From positions 11,228,524-11,292,523 of the forward strand of contig BSYO01000036.1 of the NCBI GenBank assembly GCA_033239525.1: a stretch of DNA of 64,000 nucleotides, in the 5' to 3' direction. This stretch comes from Nepenthes gracilis. Lineage: Eukaryota > Streptophyta > Magnoliopsida > Caryophyllales > Nepenthaceae. The first letter of the stretch is position 1. Every line of letters starts with the position of its first letter. A model generated the notes under the pieces. It ran no database searches. It was given only the letters and a program-made list of their open reading frames with translations, and was not told where the DNA came from. A program made the position numbers and the translations under genes. Positions 26,101-35,997 of the stretch are shown piece by piece.

Positions 26101-29056
26101 CAATGCGCGACCAACTGGACCCGAAGTAGACATACCAGGCCTCAACCACAGGTTGGCCCATGCATGGGGGCTAGTGTTGGGTCTAGTACTAGTAAGGTCC
26201 AGAGGAACGCAAGGCCCAATCCATGGAGCAGCAGTCAAACAGCTATCTCGGCCCAATATTTGAAACTGCCTCGTGGGAGTCCAATACTCACAACCTATCA
26301 GCGCCACCTACAGCCTATTAATGCGGCTGCAGAGGGGCAGGTACAACGCAGAGGAAACGAGCAAATAAGGAGAAGGTCGTCTTGCCGCACCGTGGCTCAC
26401 ATCGCCGCCATAGCTCTTCACCAATCCAGTAGCGAAAGGTAGACCAGGCGTGACCTAAGACGCACGATGGTCTCCTCGTTACCACAAGGCGACAATTGAC
26501 ACGCCGGTGACTACCACTGGGCAATGGCCAACGAATCCCTGCAGGAAGTATTCTCACGCCAAAAGCTCCAAACCAAGGAGCCTATAAATTCCCTCTCCTT
26601 ATACAGGAGACGGGATCGGATTCTCGGCATCTAGTTTAATATTGTGTAGCAAAACGCTCATCCCAAAATTCAAACTCTCAAATCAGTGCCTAGATCCTAC
26701 CTCTACAGCTTTACATAGGTTTTGAGAGAGTGAGCCACCATCTGCGGTGTATACAAAGAGCCAGGCCTCCCACTAAACGCTCATCAATCCCTCACCATTG
26801 TATTCATGCACTCCCAACGCATTCACAGCACATCTTCGTATATCTCTAAGCGTGCGCTCCTTTTCGTTCATTGCGGGAAGTTGCTGACTTGAGCGTCGGA
26901 GTGTTTTCGGTGGGAGAGATCCCGCCGTACCTCTGACCTCTCGTTTGTGGTTTGTGTTATGCAGGTTCCAGGTTCACAACAACGGAGACTGGACCTGCTC
27001 GAGATTTGATCCAAACTAGGAATTCGAAGGCTCCCTAATTCATACGACAACCTGTGTCCCGGGACGCAACAATAGTATTTGTTTTCCTTGCTGTTATTGC
27101 ATCCTGCATTTTGTAGGAAAAATTGAGCCAGTAATAGGAAGGAAATTTAAGTAAAAGCATCAAGGCTTGTGACACTCCACTTTTCTTTAGATTATATTCG
27201 CCTGTAAAGAATATTTGACTGTGTTTTGCATTAATGGCATCAAACCATAACTTTCAAGATAGTAAGATTGTCAAGCTTTTAGTAATTGTTTTCTGCAGTA
27301 AACACTAGACAATAACTAAGAGTGATATGATATATGAGATTTTTTCTCTCATGTTCTCTCTCATTGCATCTAAAAACCAACCATAAAAATAGTTTTTATA
27401 GAGTATGAGATGAAACAACACGCTTGTTCTGACAGTTGTGTTTGTCCATGTCGCTTCTGAATGGTCACTTTATTCGATGCTTCTAAAGGGACATGTCTGT
27501 TAGAATCAATCCATATTCAAACTGCCACATCCAACATATACATTTGATTGATCACACGTCAAACTTTCCTCCTTTTATTTTGAAAGTATCCAACTTGTTT
27601 TTTCTGTTCAAGATGGATTGATTAGATATTGTCGAGTCATATTTTGTGATGAGACCCGATCATTGATTATTTTTGTGATAAATTAAGCTTACGATCTAAG
27701 GAATACTTAGATGTTTCTAGCTATTTTGACAGGATAAGATGACATGACTTTCGTAGAGTCATGGCTATGTTTGTAGGCATTTAGAATCAATCTCCGTCCG
27801 AACAATCACGGCTAGCATCTGTTTGAGCAGTCACATCTGTCAAACATTCCTCCTTTTTATTTTAAAAATATCTGACTTGTTTTGTCCATTTGAGGGAGAT
27901 TAACTAGAGCATTGATTATCTCTGTGATCAATAAAACTTGTGAACTGAAAAATGTTTAGATGTTTCTGGCTATTTCGACAGGATGGGGCTGGTTCATTGA
28001 CTGAGTTTTTGTGACAGAATCTTGGTGGTTTAGTAATTTGTAGTTACACCTCGGAAGATCGAATGCAGAAGCTTTCTCGATATAGGAACAAGAAGTCTAG
28101 GAGGAACTTTGGGAGGAAAATCAAGGTAATGAAGTTATGAACATCTTCTTTTTCAATGTAATGTGATTTTTCTTAGGATTTCATTTCAAGTTCCTTCATT
28201 TGGAATTTGTTGGTGAACTCAAAATCATCAAAAGTTATACAAGGCATCTTAGTATTGACGTCACCTGTTTTTTAGCTGTCTGATTAGTGATTTAGCAACA
28301 AACTGTCTATAAATGATATGATCGAAATAAATTCCTTTTGAAAATAAATCACTACTATGCGCTCCTTATATAGGTGCTTAATGGGCTGGGCAGCCCGCAG
28401 GCCGGCACGTCACAAAATAGGCCGGGCCAAGTCTGGCAGACTTAATGAAATTTGGCATAATGGTAGAGTTATTATGTGATATGGTGGTCACTAGTTTTGA
28501 GTATTGGAAGTAGCCTCCTATGCAATAATGTAAGATATAATTGCCTATAATGGACTCAAAAGTAGTTAGATTCTTCCTCAGGTCTTGTACATAGCAGGAG
28601 CTTCGTTCGTCGGGCTGCCCCTTTTCATTGTTTTCATTCACCTCACAGAACTGTGGCAGCTCACTCTTCCATAAAAAAAATAATCTACTGCACAAAGTTT
28701 TTACTCTGTGTGACATCATAGGAAGGGTCTCACCCCTGTGGTCTGACATTGTATTACAGTATATGTTATTTTTTTAATTCGAACCTATCACTATGAGGTC
28801 AAACTACCACAACAGGGAAAGTGCCATAATTTTCTGCAAAAATACTAGTCCTTATAAATGAGCATAAGGGATACAGTAGGTTAAGGTTGTTTACACCGAG
28901 AAATTCAAATCGTATGTATGATTCTTTCTCTAATTTTCCAACTCATGAGCTGCTTGTTTTCAGTATGCCTGCCGGAAGGCTCTAGCTGACAGCCAGCCGA
29001 GGATCCGTGGAAGGTTTGCAAAAACAGTGGAATCCAACATTTGCGGGAAGGAATGA
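8198..29056 (+). CDS. CCT-motif family protein, copy B (four exons, complete)
   Basis: Exons are 8198-8302, 13072-13563, 28018-28125 and 28964-29056, all phase 0 with GT/AG borders, giving 265 residues (35+164+36+30). The CCT domain is at about residues 215-256, split by intron 3: [18 protein letters not shown] in exon 3 and [18 protein letters not shown] in exon 4. In this family the CCT motif mediates nuclear import and contacts with NF-Y-type complexes and DNA; members act in flowering, light and plastid gene regulation. No B-box zinc finger is present, so it belongs to the CMF group rather than true CONSTANS. Upstream acidic conserved motifs are [14 protein letters not shown] and [13 protein letters not shown]. 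Intron 1 is 4.8 kb and intron 2 is 14.5 kb because of insertions. The reading frame is fully open, so a protein is possible if these introns are spliced. The exact biological role is not derivable here. Confidence 0.85.
8421..10332 (+). mobile_element. 1.9-kb retroelement-like insertion in intron 1 of copy B
   Basis: This block has no counterpart in unit A, where about 320 bp lie between the same flanks. Its first half contains a decayed coding region (see 8860-9700); the rest is noncoding and poly-A/C rich. I see no LTR pair, terminal repeat or target duplication, so it is either a truncated element or an insertion with a deletion at the target. Confidence 0.55.
8860..9700 (+). pseudogene. 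Decayed polyprotein fragment, retroelement or endogenous pararetrovirus-like
   Basis: Overlapping frames at 8907-9236 and 9300-9521 read as one protein broken by a stop near 9234. A Trp-rich stretch includes SWFICFDK, an [10 protein letters not shown] motif and, just past the stop, a KWWDKFD motif. I associate this KWWDKF type with polyproteins of plant endogenous retroelements/pararetroviruses, but that is from memory and not a database hit. After it comes a Ser/Pro-rich linker (about 9380-9500). No reverse transcriptase follows. The piece is truncated, interrupted and surely nonfunctional. Confidence 0.4.
14096..14993 (+). repeat. 5' LTR of the Tat-type element
   Basis: It is 898 bp, starts TGTTGGGTCTAG and ends GACGCAACA. 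A TATA-like TTATAAATTCCC lies near 14503-14514, giving a plausible promoter. It matches 26175-27071 over its whole length with many C/T and G/A differences. Confidence 0.9.
14994..15016 (+). other. Primer-binding site of the Tat-type element
   Basis: TTGGCGCCTTCTGTGGGAA follows the 5' LTR immediately, at the position where a tRNA 3' end primes minus-strand DNA synthesis. The TGGCGCC start is common in Tat/Athila-type elements. I do not assign the tRNA. Confidence 0.75.
15690..16620 (+). pseudogene. Gag remnant of the Tat-type element
   Basis: A capsid-like region begins near 15690, with [19 protein letters not shown] near its start and [21 protein letters not shown] about 55 residues on, typical of Retrotrans_gag domains. 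The frame shifts near 16100. The continuation at 16190-16390 is Lys-rich ([14 protein letters not shown]), and a broken CCHC-like knuckle lies at about 16485-16530, followed by [15 protein letters not shown] after an in-frame stop. The protein would package RNA in virus-like particles, but the reading frame is destroyed. Confidence 0.8.
16863..17183 (+). pseudogene. Aspartic protease remnant of the Tat-type element
   Basis: The active-site region reads VFVDNGSS and is followed at once by a stop (about 16892). The C-terminal half continues in frame with LYGLDNEP and [18 protein letters not shown], characteristic of Tat-lineage proteases. The stop within the domain means no functional enzyme. 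Confidence 0.75.
17184..18300 (+). pseudogene. Reverse transcriptase remnant of the Tat-type element
   Basis: Fragments in several frames cover the RT fingers and palm: [53 protein letters not shown], and the intact catalytic box YVDDMLVKS near 17978-18004. Frames break at about 17810 and 18046. Downstream [18 protein letters not shown] and the connection domain follow. The catalytic aspartates survive although the gene is broken elsewhere. Confidence 0.88.
18490..19320 (+). pseudogene. RNase H region(s) of the Tat-type element
   Basis: After [21 protein letters not shown] and [15 protein letters not shown] are the first, retroviral-type RNase H/tether. ALADFIVE and then [11 protein letters not shown] (about 18835) begin a second RNase H-like domain, as known for Tat-lineage elements that carry two. 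Many stops interrupt it. Confidence 0.7.
19440..20540 (+). pseudogene. Integrase remnant of the Tat-type element
   Basis: Core motifs are readable in one frame with stops: [32 protein letters not shown] and [15 protein letters not shown], then [11 protein letters not shown] and [13 protein letters not shown]. The D-D-E positions DYFIKW, TDNG and VEVTNR are still recognisable. The C-terminal tail ends near 20540 (NLRKYYQ). Confidence 0.85.
20745..21000 (+). repeat. Imperfect 40-45 bp tandem repeats downstream of integrase
   Basis: A phrase of the type CCTCGACCCTGAGTCGAGTGACCC recurs in degraded form about every 41-45 bases (near 20789, 20830, 20872, 20917 and 20955). Tandem repeats after integrase are common in large Tat elements. 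No role is evident. Confidence 0.55.
21590..23600 (-). pseudogene. Antisense ORF remnant in the Tat-type element (distal copy)
   Basis: Read on the minus strand, 23425-23081 encodes [14 protein letters not shown] and [14 protein letters not shown], the N-terminal type seen in antisense ORFs of plant Tat elements (often annotated 'putative plant transposon protein'). It continues in another frame after 23080 with [11 protein letters not shown]. Further down (about 22010-21740) come heptad-like Glu/Leu/Arg-rich stretches ([15 protein letters not shown]) predicted to be coiled coil, then a [11 protein letters not shown] motif. Stops and frameshifts are frequent. The function of this antisense protein is not established. 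Confidence 0.6.
23960..24690 (-). pseudogene. Second antisense ORF remnant in the Tat-type element
   Basis: An open minus-strand frame (24690-24160) contains [17 protein letters not shown] near its start, an acidic Ser-rich head. In a neighbouring frame a Glu/Ala/Arg-rich, coiled-coil-like stretch follows (about 24400-24180), then [14 protein letters not shown] near 24100-24060. That last motif closely resembles [11 protein letters not shown] in the distal antisense remnant, so the two may be duplicates of one C-terminal module. A small minus-strand promoter was not identifiable. Confidence 0.45.
24700..26164. other. 3' noncoding part of the Tat-type element
   Basis: About 1.4 kb between the antisense coding remnants and the polypurine tract. 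Short ORFs exist on both strands but none shows a recognisable motif. It is GC-rich like the rest of the element. Confidence 0.5.
26165..26174 (+). other. Polypurine tract of the Tat-type element
   Basis: TGGGGGCTAG directly precedes the 3' LTR, where plus-strand DNA synthesis is primed. The short G-run followed by CTAG is typical for this lineage. Confidence 0.75.
26175..27071 (+). repeat. 3' LTR of the Tat-type element
   Basis: It is 897 bp, starts TGTTGGGTCTAG and ends GACGCAACA, and is followed by the target duplication ATAGT. It is the counterpart of 14096-14993 with many transitions. Confidence 0.9.
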
Positions 29057-29254
29057 CTATTCAAAGCAAGAGTTTGGGATGAAAAAAAGATGGGATAGCA
29101 TCTTCACGGCGGATGATAAGTAAGACCGGTCACTGCCACCGTCTCGCAGCCTCCCTTCGAAGTACTAGTTGATTTCTATTTCGTGTAGTAAGTTTAATTT
29201 GTAGATTAGTTTGATTAGTTAGCTTGCTAGCTACAGTTTGTAAATAGGGTTATG

Positions 29255-29260
29255 AATAAA
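29255..29260 (+). terminator. Likely polyadenylation signal of the CCT gene
   Basis: AATAAA lies 199 bases after the copy B stop codon in an AT-rich 3'UTR-like stretch, with TG-rich sequence downstream. Confidence 0.5.
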
Positions 29261-31188
29261 AGAGGCAAGATGTAGTTGTTAAACATACTCTATGTTGACT
29301 ATTATTATTGTTACTGTTGTTATTATTAGTGCTATAATCTCTGTGAATTGGTGTTCTCAGTCTATCAATAGTTGATTGATTCACAATTTGAATAAGTTTT
29401 ATATTGTCGGCGGATGATGATCGGCAAACAATGGTGGATATGATGTTTCCCGTTAATTTATAAGGTATAAGGTGGTGGCTTGGCAGTGTTGCAGTGGGGG
29501 GTTGCTGATAGTTGTTGGTAGTGAGAGGTCTACAGAGGACACAAACAAAAGGAGTTGTGGAGGAGAAATGGGTGGTGGACAGGTGGTAGACGACAACATG
29601 CTTGTGGGCAGCAGTTGCAGTAGCAGGCGGCAGCCGGTCCTATTGCATCCTTTGGGCATGGAGTTGGCTAAGTAGTGGAATGACATAATTTTTGACCCTG
29701 TTTTCCACCACCCTAGCAGGTGGATGCTGGGGTGGGGAAGAAGGTGGCGGTGGGTTTCATTTGGTTGGGAGGACCTGGAATCTGAGGTTACATCTATTGA
29801 GTTCAGCACAAGGGTGGCCATTGTTGGAAGGTCCAGGTCAACCAGATTGGCGGGTCGTATCTTCTAAAGATTCAGCCTATACGGTCTTCATCCTTATTTT
29901 TAGTTTAAAATTTAATGGTAGGAGTTTTCAAATAAATAAATAAATATAATTTTTTTAAAAATATTAATATTTATTAGAGATTTAATCTGATATTAAAAAA
30001 CTATTTAGAGATTTTTATTAAAAATATTTTTATCTGACAAATAAAAAGGAGATACAGTGAAGTGCCAACCAAAAAACTGTTTGTGTTGTATGATGTCATG
30101 GTTATTTTTTTTATTTTAAATTAAAGAGTTGGTTGCTTAATAAAATAATTTCTCAGTTTTAGATATTTCTGATTTAATTAAAGTTTAGGATTTGATTTTA
30201 TTAGTATAAAATATAACCAAATAAATATTTTTATATTTTTGAGGCGATTCATAAAAACTTATATATAAATAGTGAACATTGCCTTAAAAATAATAACACT
30301 ATAAAATGACTTCGAGCAATTTTTTCAAGATGTTATTTCATCGACCAAGCATGCTTTCGAGGCCGCTATTTTTTCATGCGACCGTGAACATGAATACTAC
30401 CAAACCCGATATCATTCATCGGCGAGTTAGCCTCAAGGCCAAAAAATGTACCTATCTTGCAGTTAACGGACATGTCAAAAATGTGTTTTGTTTCATTTAT
30501 GGGAGCTATGTATGTATTTTGAGTGGAAGAGATTGTGCATTATATGTATTATTATCACAGTGTAAGATGTCTGAACTGTGTCGTGTAGTTTTTTTCCCTT
30601 CCATTACGAAGGTTTCCAATTAGGATTCTCGGTGTTCGATCTGTCCTAATTTTTGATCTTATGGTGCCTAATTCTTTTCATTTTCTATTCATGATTAGGC
30701 ATAAAAAAATATTTTTTAAAATCACATTTTTAAGGAATTAGGTTTAGTGTGTGATAAGCACCAAAAGTATACTCATGCATTGTGCATGGAGAGGTGCTCA
30801 TTCATGGTTTGAGCAAAATAGATTACATTTGATGTGTGCCTAATATAGTTCTCATGCGTGCATGTACCTTGGCGTAGCACCTGATATATATTTGACTGGC
30901 ACTCATATGTCGATTTGAAAATAAGAAACTCCTTTTACTTGATTCAATCATTTTTGTGGAAGAAAGGGGTCTACGTTGCCTGAGCCTTCGACTTCCATAT
31001 ATCCGTTAGATTGATTTTTTTTTAGTGTTATATATTTATATTTTTTAATATATTATTTTTATATATTAAATATTAACTATCATATCATAAAAGATCCAAT
31101 AACTATAATTATATCTTAGATACTACACGGTATAACCTCGCTATTACAGGGGAAGAGGCCATCTTTTCCAAAGGAGTGTTGTAAGGGA
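29261..31188. other. Intergenic DNA with no recognised gene
   Basis: A GGTGG-rich stretch (29470-29850) contains ORFs on both strands, but their low-complexity, shadow-like composition gives no domain. A 105-codon frame at 30306-30623 has no recognised motif and no gene-like context. From 29900 to 30300 the DNA is AT-rich. The stretch 30720-30920 is dense in GCAT/GTGC words like those of the LTR-like modules described elsewhere. Confidence 0.5.
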
Positions 31189-31385
31189 TCTGGGAGGCGT
31201 CCTTCTCCTCATCTGAACCGTCGGATGTAAAATCCGATGGCCCACACGTTTTGAATGGATAATATAACGTGAACCGTTCGATTTTAAATTTAATCATCCA
31301 AAACACGTAACCGTCGGATTTTACATCCGACGGTTCAGATAATGAGAAGGACAGTCCTTCTCCACTGGGGAAAAGGACGCCCCCC
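31189..31385. mobile_element. Foldback (MITE-like) element
   Basis: Two long arms are inverted copies: GGCGTCCTT at 31196 pairs with AAGGACGCC ending at 31381, and CTGAACCGTCGGATGTAAAA at about 31212 pairs with its complement around 31317-31337. Inner arms ACACGTTTTG and CAAAACACGT pair too. The whole 200 bp could fold into one hairpin with small bulges. It encodes nothing. I could not define a target duplication, so the superfamily is open. Confidence 0.75.
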
Positions 31386-32690
31386 CTCAATCCGTGTCGT
31401 AAGCATACTAATTCTTCATCTCCAACTTCAGTTATCAGAGCTTGAAAATAATTTTAGTTTACTTCCATAATTAAAATACCAAAACAACCTATATACATTC
31501 ATAAATATGTGACATCGTTTAAGATTTGAAAATAATCTCAGTTAAAAAACCAATGAATAAATTTTTATTCAAATAAATAAATTATATATTGTACCCAATT
31601 TATCCGTTCTGAGATTTTTTCACTTCTTTCTCATATCATTTTTACATTACATCTCCATTATCAAACTTCTAAAATTCATTCTTTTCACTCCTTTTTTGTT
31701 AAAGGTTTGTTTGGTCACTTTCCCAATGTTTCTAATTTGAAGTGAACACAGGAAGCTTTTTTTTTTTCTAATTTATTATATTACTTTCACCAAATCCCTT
31801 ACGTATGTTTTGATGAAGTTTGTACGTTAAATTCTATTACCATATATGACGATAACGTAGGAAATATACCATGATAAAAAGCTTTACCCCTCCTTTTATA
31901 TATTGAATTTGAAGTCCCAGACAGAGTTGATTAAGTCGTTGATTGAAGAATATGGATTGTTGCTACCTCGGTGACGAAGTGTGGAGTGGGAAGTCGTCAC
32001 TCTCCCATTGAATGATTTTGTTGCTCTGCATCCGAAGTCGTATGCATCGCGTCCAGTGTCCAACACGGCGGCCGAATTTCTGGAGAGAAGCATGGATGCG
32101 GACGTTCATGGATGATGACAGTCCATCGATGTCAATGCACTACAGAAAATCACAGATAAAACCATATGCATGTAATGCCATTGATGATAATGTTCCGTAA
32201 ATGAGTGGCGTGAGATTTGGCTTCGGGGAAAACCGTACTTGACGTGGATGGACTCGAAAATGTGGTGGAAATTTGTTTTAGATATGTGTGGATGTGCAAA
32301 GTTCCACGCAGAAGACAGAAATGATGACATCGACATATGAGCGCCAGTCAATTAAAATAAGTCGATAACATCAATTTTGAAGTAAATTATGCGAAAGTTA
32401 AAACTAATGATAATATAGGCCAAAATCTGTATATATATATAAATTATACCAAAACAAGTACAAATATATAAAATATACCCAAATCTATATATTCACGATC
32501 TGACATGTCAAAATTATATAAATATATAAATCATGCTAATACATAAAGGATTAAGGATCGATAATAATATCACTAATGAATTATACAAAAAGAGTTTGAA
32601 TTTTATTTTAATTATGATTAATTAAATTAAAATAATTAAAGTTGAGGTCAAAGAATTAAAAAATTAGGTCAAAAGTCAGTTTTGGACCAG
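31386..32690. other. AT-rich intergenic DNA
   Basis: No coding region of recognisable type. Short ORFs at 31896-32351 on both strands overlap each other and have no motif. The end (32380-32690) is very AT-rich. Confidence 0.5.
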
Positions 32691-32699
32691 GTTATTGTG

Positions 32700-33130
32700 A
32701 ATTGATGAATGCTTAACTGGCACTTAACGCGCCCACATACGTGGGATGGGCTGAGAGGTTGCACCTATTGGATATTTGATTGGAGCTCGATCACACTTTC
32801 TAGTCTACTCGTGCTGAATGCATTCCTGAAAAATACTCAAGTGTGCTCTTCAGTGTACTCAATGCTCAACGCGCACTCTGTTTGGCCTCAGCTCTCATGC
32901 GCTACTCTATTATATAAATTATGTTCAACTGGTTTTTGATTATCTTTTATCAGATTTTGAGAGAGGGGAGAAAAGGAAAAGAGAAAAGGAGAGAGGAAGT
33001 TAGAGATGGAGAAGAAAAGAAGAGATAGGAAGTTAGAGAAGATAAATTAAAGTGATTTGAAACAAGATTTTGATAATTTGAAATTAAAACAAGTGTATTC
33101 CAAATCTTTTTTCCTTTGTTACTATTTTTT
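32700..33130 (+). mobile_element. LTR-like module, family X, plus orientation
   Basis: The order is a stretch rich in ACTCA/GCGCAC words (32700-32890), a TATATAAATTA box at about 32909, then a GAGAGAGG-type purine-rich leader (32950-33020) and AAAACAAGTGTATTCC. The same architecture appears inverted at 35000-35430 and 42699-43430. No internal coding sequence is attached. Boundaries are approximate. Confidence 0.4.
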
Positions 33131-33932
33131 TTCTCACTTAATTGAGTATTTATTGTTCTAAATACTCATACATGTTATATTTTTATAACTAGATTGTGTC
33201 TATTTCATATACATGTAATATTCTTCTTATTTTTCTGCAATATTGTATGAAATTCATGTCTAAATTTATATATATTATATTATTTAGCTAATTTATATAA
33301 TTTGTGTCTTACATGTCCTGAAATCGTGTCTAAATGACTTTTACATATTTAAAAATGCTCCTATATGTTTGAAATTATCTTGTATGTTTTAAAAATTTAT
33401 TAAAATTGCCATTCATATTTGTTAATAGAGATAAATTGCTAAATTTTCTTAATGTTGTTGATTTTCTATACTACCTTTCCGAAAACAGTTTTGCATGTTT
33501 AAAAATCTTATAATTTTAAATTTTATATTTTAAAATTTATCTATTTGTAGGAAATTTTTGTAAAAAAAATTATCATGTTTAAGAACCTTATAATTTAGTA
33601 TTTCTAAATTTTTGTAGAAAATTTAAGTATTATATGATAAAGAAATCAAAGAAAATTAAAGGAAACTCTATAATTTATTAAAAAATTAAGAATATTTTGT
33701 CCAAAATGAGAAAATATAAAGACTATGTGAAATTGGATAGAGTTTTTCATTATTTATATATGGACCATTGTAAGGGAATCAGTGGGTGATATACTATGAC
33801 ATACTTTAATATATTATAGTGGTAAATTGAGGTTCAAACCTGTCATCCATGAAATGAAAGCGTTTGATTGATTCTATTTATATGTATGATGCTATATGTA
33901 TGATGCCTACCTACGGTCTCGAATAACAGATA
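33131..33932. other. AT-rich sequence without features
   Basis: Composed of A/T-rich runs with no ORF or repeat I can name. It may be the U5/leader continuation of the LTR-like module upstream. Confidence 0.4.
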
Positions 33933-34285
33933 ATACTTTCGATTGTGTGAAAATAAATATAATCCAAATTTTAATTATTTACTCCTTAGTCAGTAAGGTC
34001 CTACTGGCTTTTAGTCCATAAGAAAATCATATTTGAACAAAATTTGTATGGCACGTTTGAATTAAAGAATAAAAAGAAATATTTGAATGTTGGGCATATT
34101 TCATTGAATGTTGGGCATACTTTCGTTTGTGTAAAAATAAATATAATCCAAATTTTGATTTTTTACTCTTTAGTCAGTAAGGTCCTACTGGCTTTTAGTC
34201 CATAAGAAAATTATATTTGAACAAAATTTGTATGGCACGTTTGAATTAAAGAATAAAAAGAAATATTTGAATGTCGGGCATATTT
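33933..34285 (+). repeat. Tandem duplication, 169-bp copies at 184-bp spacing
   Basis: 33933-34101 and 34117-34285 match along their whole length without indels, beginning ATACTTTCG and ending GGGCATATTT, with only a few substitutions. A 15-bp spacer lies between them. It is noncoding and AT-rich; the low divergence suggests a recent local duplication. Confidence 0.9.
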
Positions 34286-34990
34286 GAGATGAAAATTTAC
34301 AATATTTCATTGAATTTAATTTATTATTTCTTCCGGTATGATTTATGAAAATGATATGTTTAATTATAAAATTTATATACCTTGCTTAATTTCTGACTTA
34401 CTTTTACTTTTATTTTTCATTAACTTTCCTCAAAATTAGTAATTCGGATCACTTGTAGGTGAAAATCATGAAGGAAGAGCTATTGGAAAGAGATTAAGAT
34501 TAGAATTATGGAATATTTAATATTGTATATTAATTTTTCAATACCAGCTTATTATGTTTATGTTATGTCGGACAATTAATTTGTAAGATAATAAAATAGA
34601 TGTAAATTACTTTGTTTATGGTATGTGGTGTCATGGGATGTTAGTTTGTCCAATAGCTAGACAATGATAGTTTTTTAATTTTCAGTTGAGTTGATTACTC
34701 TAATTTTGATATAGATATAACTCTTTACGTATAGTCTGATATTATAGTACGATTAGTATTCTATCTACTTGATGACGTAGTATTTCGAGTCCTATGGTTA
34801 GATTTATTATTGTAAATATATATTTTAGTCAGTTGAGATATCGATATAAAACTCGCGTCCACCATTAATTGGATTACTAGTTGTTAATGTCAGTAATTAT
34901 TAATGACGGGATTGAATTTTTAGACATGATATAAGTGATGAATATTAAAATTTGAGTTACGATAGTTTCCACATAGTTAAAAGCTAGATA
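34286..34990. other. AT-rich sequence without features
   Basis: No ORF, repeat or transposon remnant that I can recognise in this interval. Confidence 0.45.
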
Positions 34991-34999
34991 TGTAATTCA

Positions 35000-35430
35000 T
35001 GATTAGAAATGAATACTGAATAATAAATATTTAAAGAGATGCGAAATGACTATCAATAAAGAAAAAAGGATTTAGATATAGTTTTCTTCACTTAATTTTA
35101 TCAAAAGATTTCTTGTTTTCACCTTAATTACTTATTATACTTTTTTTCTTTTTTCTTTCTTTCTCTTCTCTCAAAAGTTTAATAGAAATGAGTTAAAATT
35201 AACCAATGTATTTATTTATAAAAAAAATGGCGCACGAGTACTAATCGTGCTTGAATCCGGCATTGAGGCATAAATTTACTACGCGTAACCATCATCAAGC
35301 GTGCATCAGGTATCAATATTCTGTTCTAAACATGTATGTGCATTGTTCGAGTATATACAGATGCGAATATTCTAACTAAAATATACTTATACATGGATCA
35401 AGTATATGTCAGGTGCTACTTAACCTGACT
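35000..35430 (-). mobile_element. LTR-like module, family X, minus orientation
   Basis: Read on the minus strand: GTGCATCAGG-type word-rich DNA (35430-35225), then a purine-rich leader (complement of the CTTTCTTTCTCTTCTCTC run at 35145-35175), then an AAACAAGAAATCTTTTGATAA segment. It resembles the modules at 32700 (+) and 42699-43430 (-). The borders are not defined. Confidence 0.35.
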
Positions 35431-35639
35431 TATTCCAATTCAAAATTTAATTTTTTATCCAAAATTTTAATTAACCTCAAAAATAAATTAATTTAATTAA
35501 ATTAATTATTATTAAAATAATATTTTGAGATCTATACTTTGCAAGTTATTTTTGAAAAAAATGATAGTATTACCCATGAGCCTTAGAAACGCAAACAGAT
35601 ATTGCAATTATTCATTCCATCAAGTATCTCGGATTCTCT

Positions 35640-35990
35640 AATCATCATATGAGCCATAGTGCTTGACAACTTTCAACCTAAAGTATTAGTGACTATATTT
35701 GCCTTTTTTGATTAGTATTGAATTTTATAATTATAATTCTTCAACAAAATATTATCTCATATTCAATTCTTTCTATGAAAATAAATATTTTTAATTTTTG
35801 TGGTCAAAGTATATCACAAATTTCTCTCTATATAAATAATGCTTCCATATTTTCAAAGTAAAAAGAACTATAGCCAATTCTAAATTATGGTAGGATAGTT
35901 CTGCTCATAAATCTTGAGTTGTCATGATCTATAGGTGATTATCCTGCCATGCTACATCAAAACGTAACTCAATCCTTTTTTGGAAATATC
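35640..35990 (-). pseudogene. Fragment of a Ty3/gypsy RNase H region
   Basis: By eye this aligns to about 47080-47410 of the chromovirus pol (shared phrases around TATATAAATAATGCTTCC and TAGTTCTGCTCATAAATCTTGAGTTGTC). It is more decayed and AT-shifted. It ends where the copia LTR begins, so the copia element may have inserted into it. Confidence 0.5.
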
Positions 35991-35997
35991 ATAGTAC

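Larger units (their letters stand above)
14096..27071 (+). mobile_element. Complete but decayed Ty3/gypsy (Tat-type) LTR retrotransposon
   Basis: The element has a 5' LTR (14096-14993), a primer-binding site, gag-protease-RT-RNaseH-integrase remnants, a long 3' noncoding region with antisense coding remnants, a polypurine tract and a 3' LTR (26175-27071). It is flanked by the 5-bp target duplication ATAGT (14091-14095 and 27072-27076). The empty site survives in unit A near 7880-7890, confirming the ends. Order RT-RNaseH-integrase, the large 3' space and antisense ORFs point to the Tat lineage. Its GC content is well above that of the host intron. Multiple stops and frameshifts make it non-autonomous. 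The LTRs differ at roughly one base in eight by eye, mostly transitions, so it is old. Confidence 0.92.
8000..27188 (+). repeat. Tandem duplication unit B, expanded by two insertions
   Basis: It matches unit A through 5'UTR, exon 1, intron 1, exon 2 and the first part of intron 2. A non-homologous block at 8421-10332 replaces about 320 bp of unit A (about 3895-4215), and the retrotransposon at 14096-27071 is inserted in intron 2. Beyond 27188 the sequence is the unduplicated rest of the gene. Apart from the insertions, differences from unit A are scattered substitutions and small indels. Confidence 0.88.

Noticed and set aside
29453..29821. 122-codon minus-strand ORF
   Set aside because: Pro/Leu-rich shadow of a GGTGG-rich stretch; no homologous family recognised.
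30306..30623. 105-codon plus-strand ORF
   Set aside because: No motif, and flanked by transposon-like word-rich DNA.
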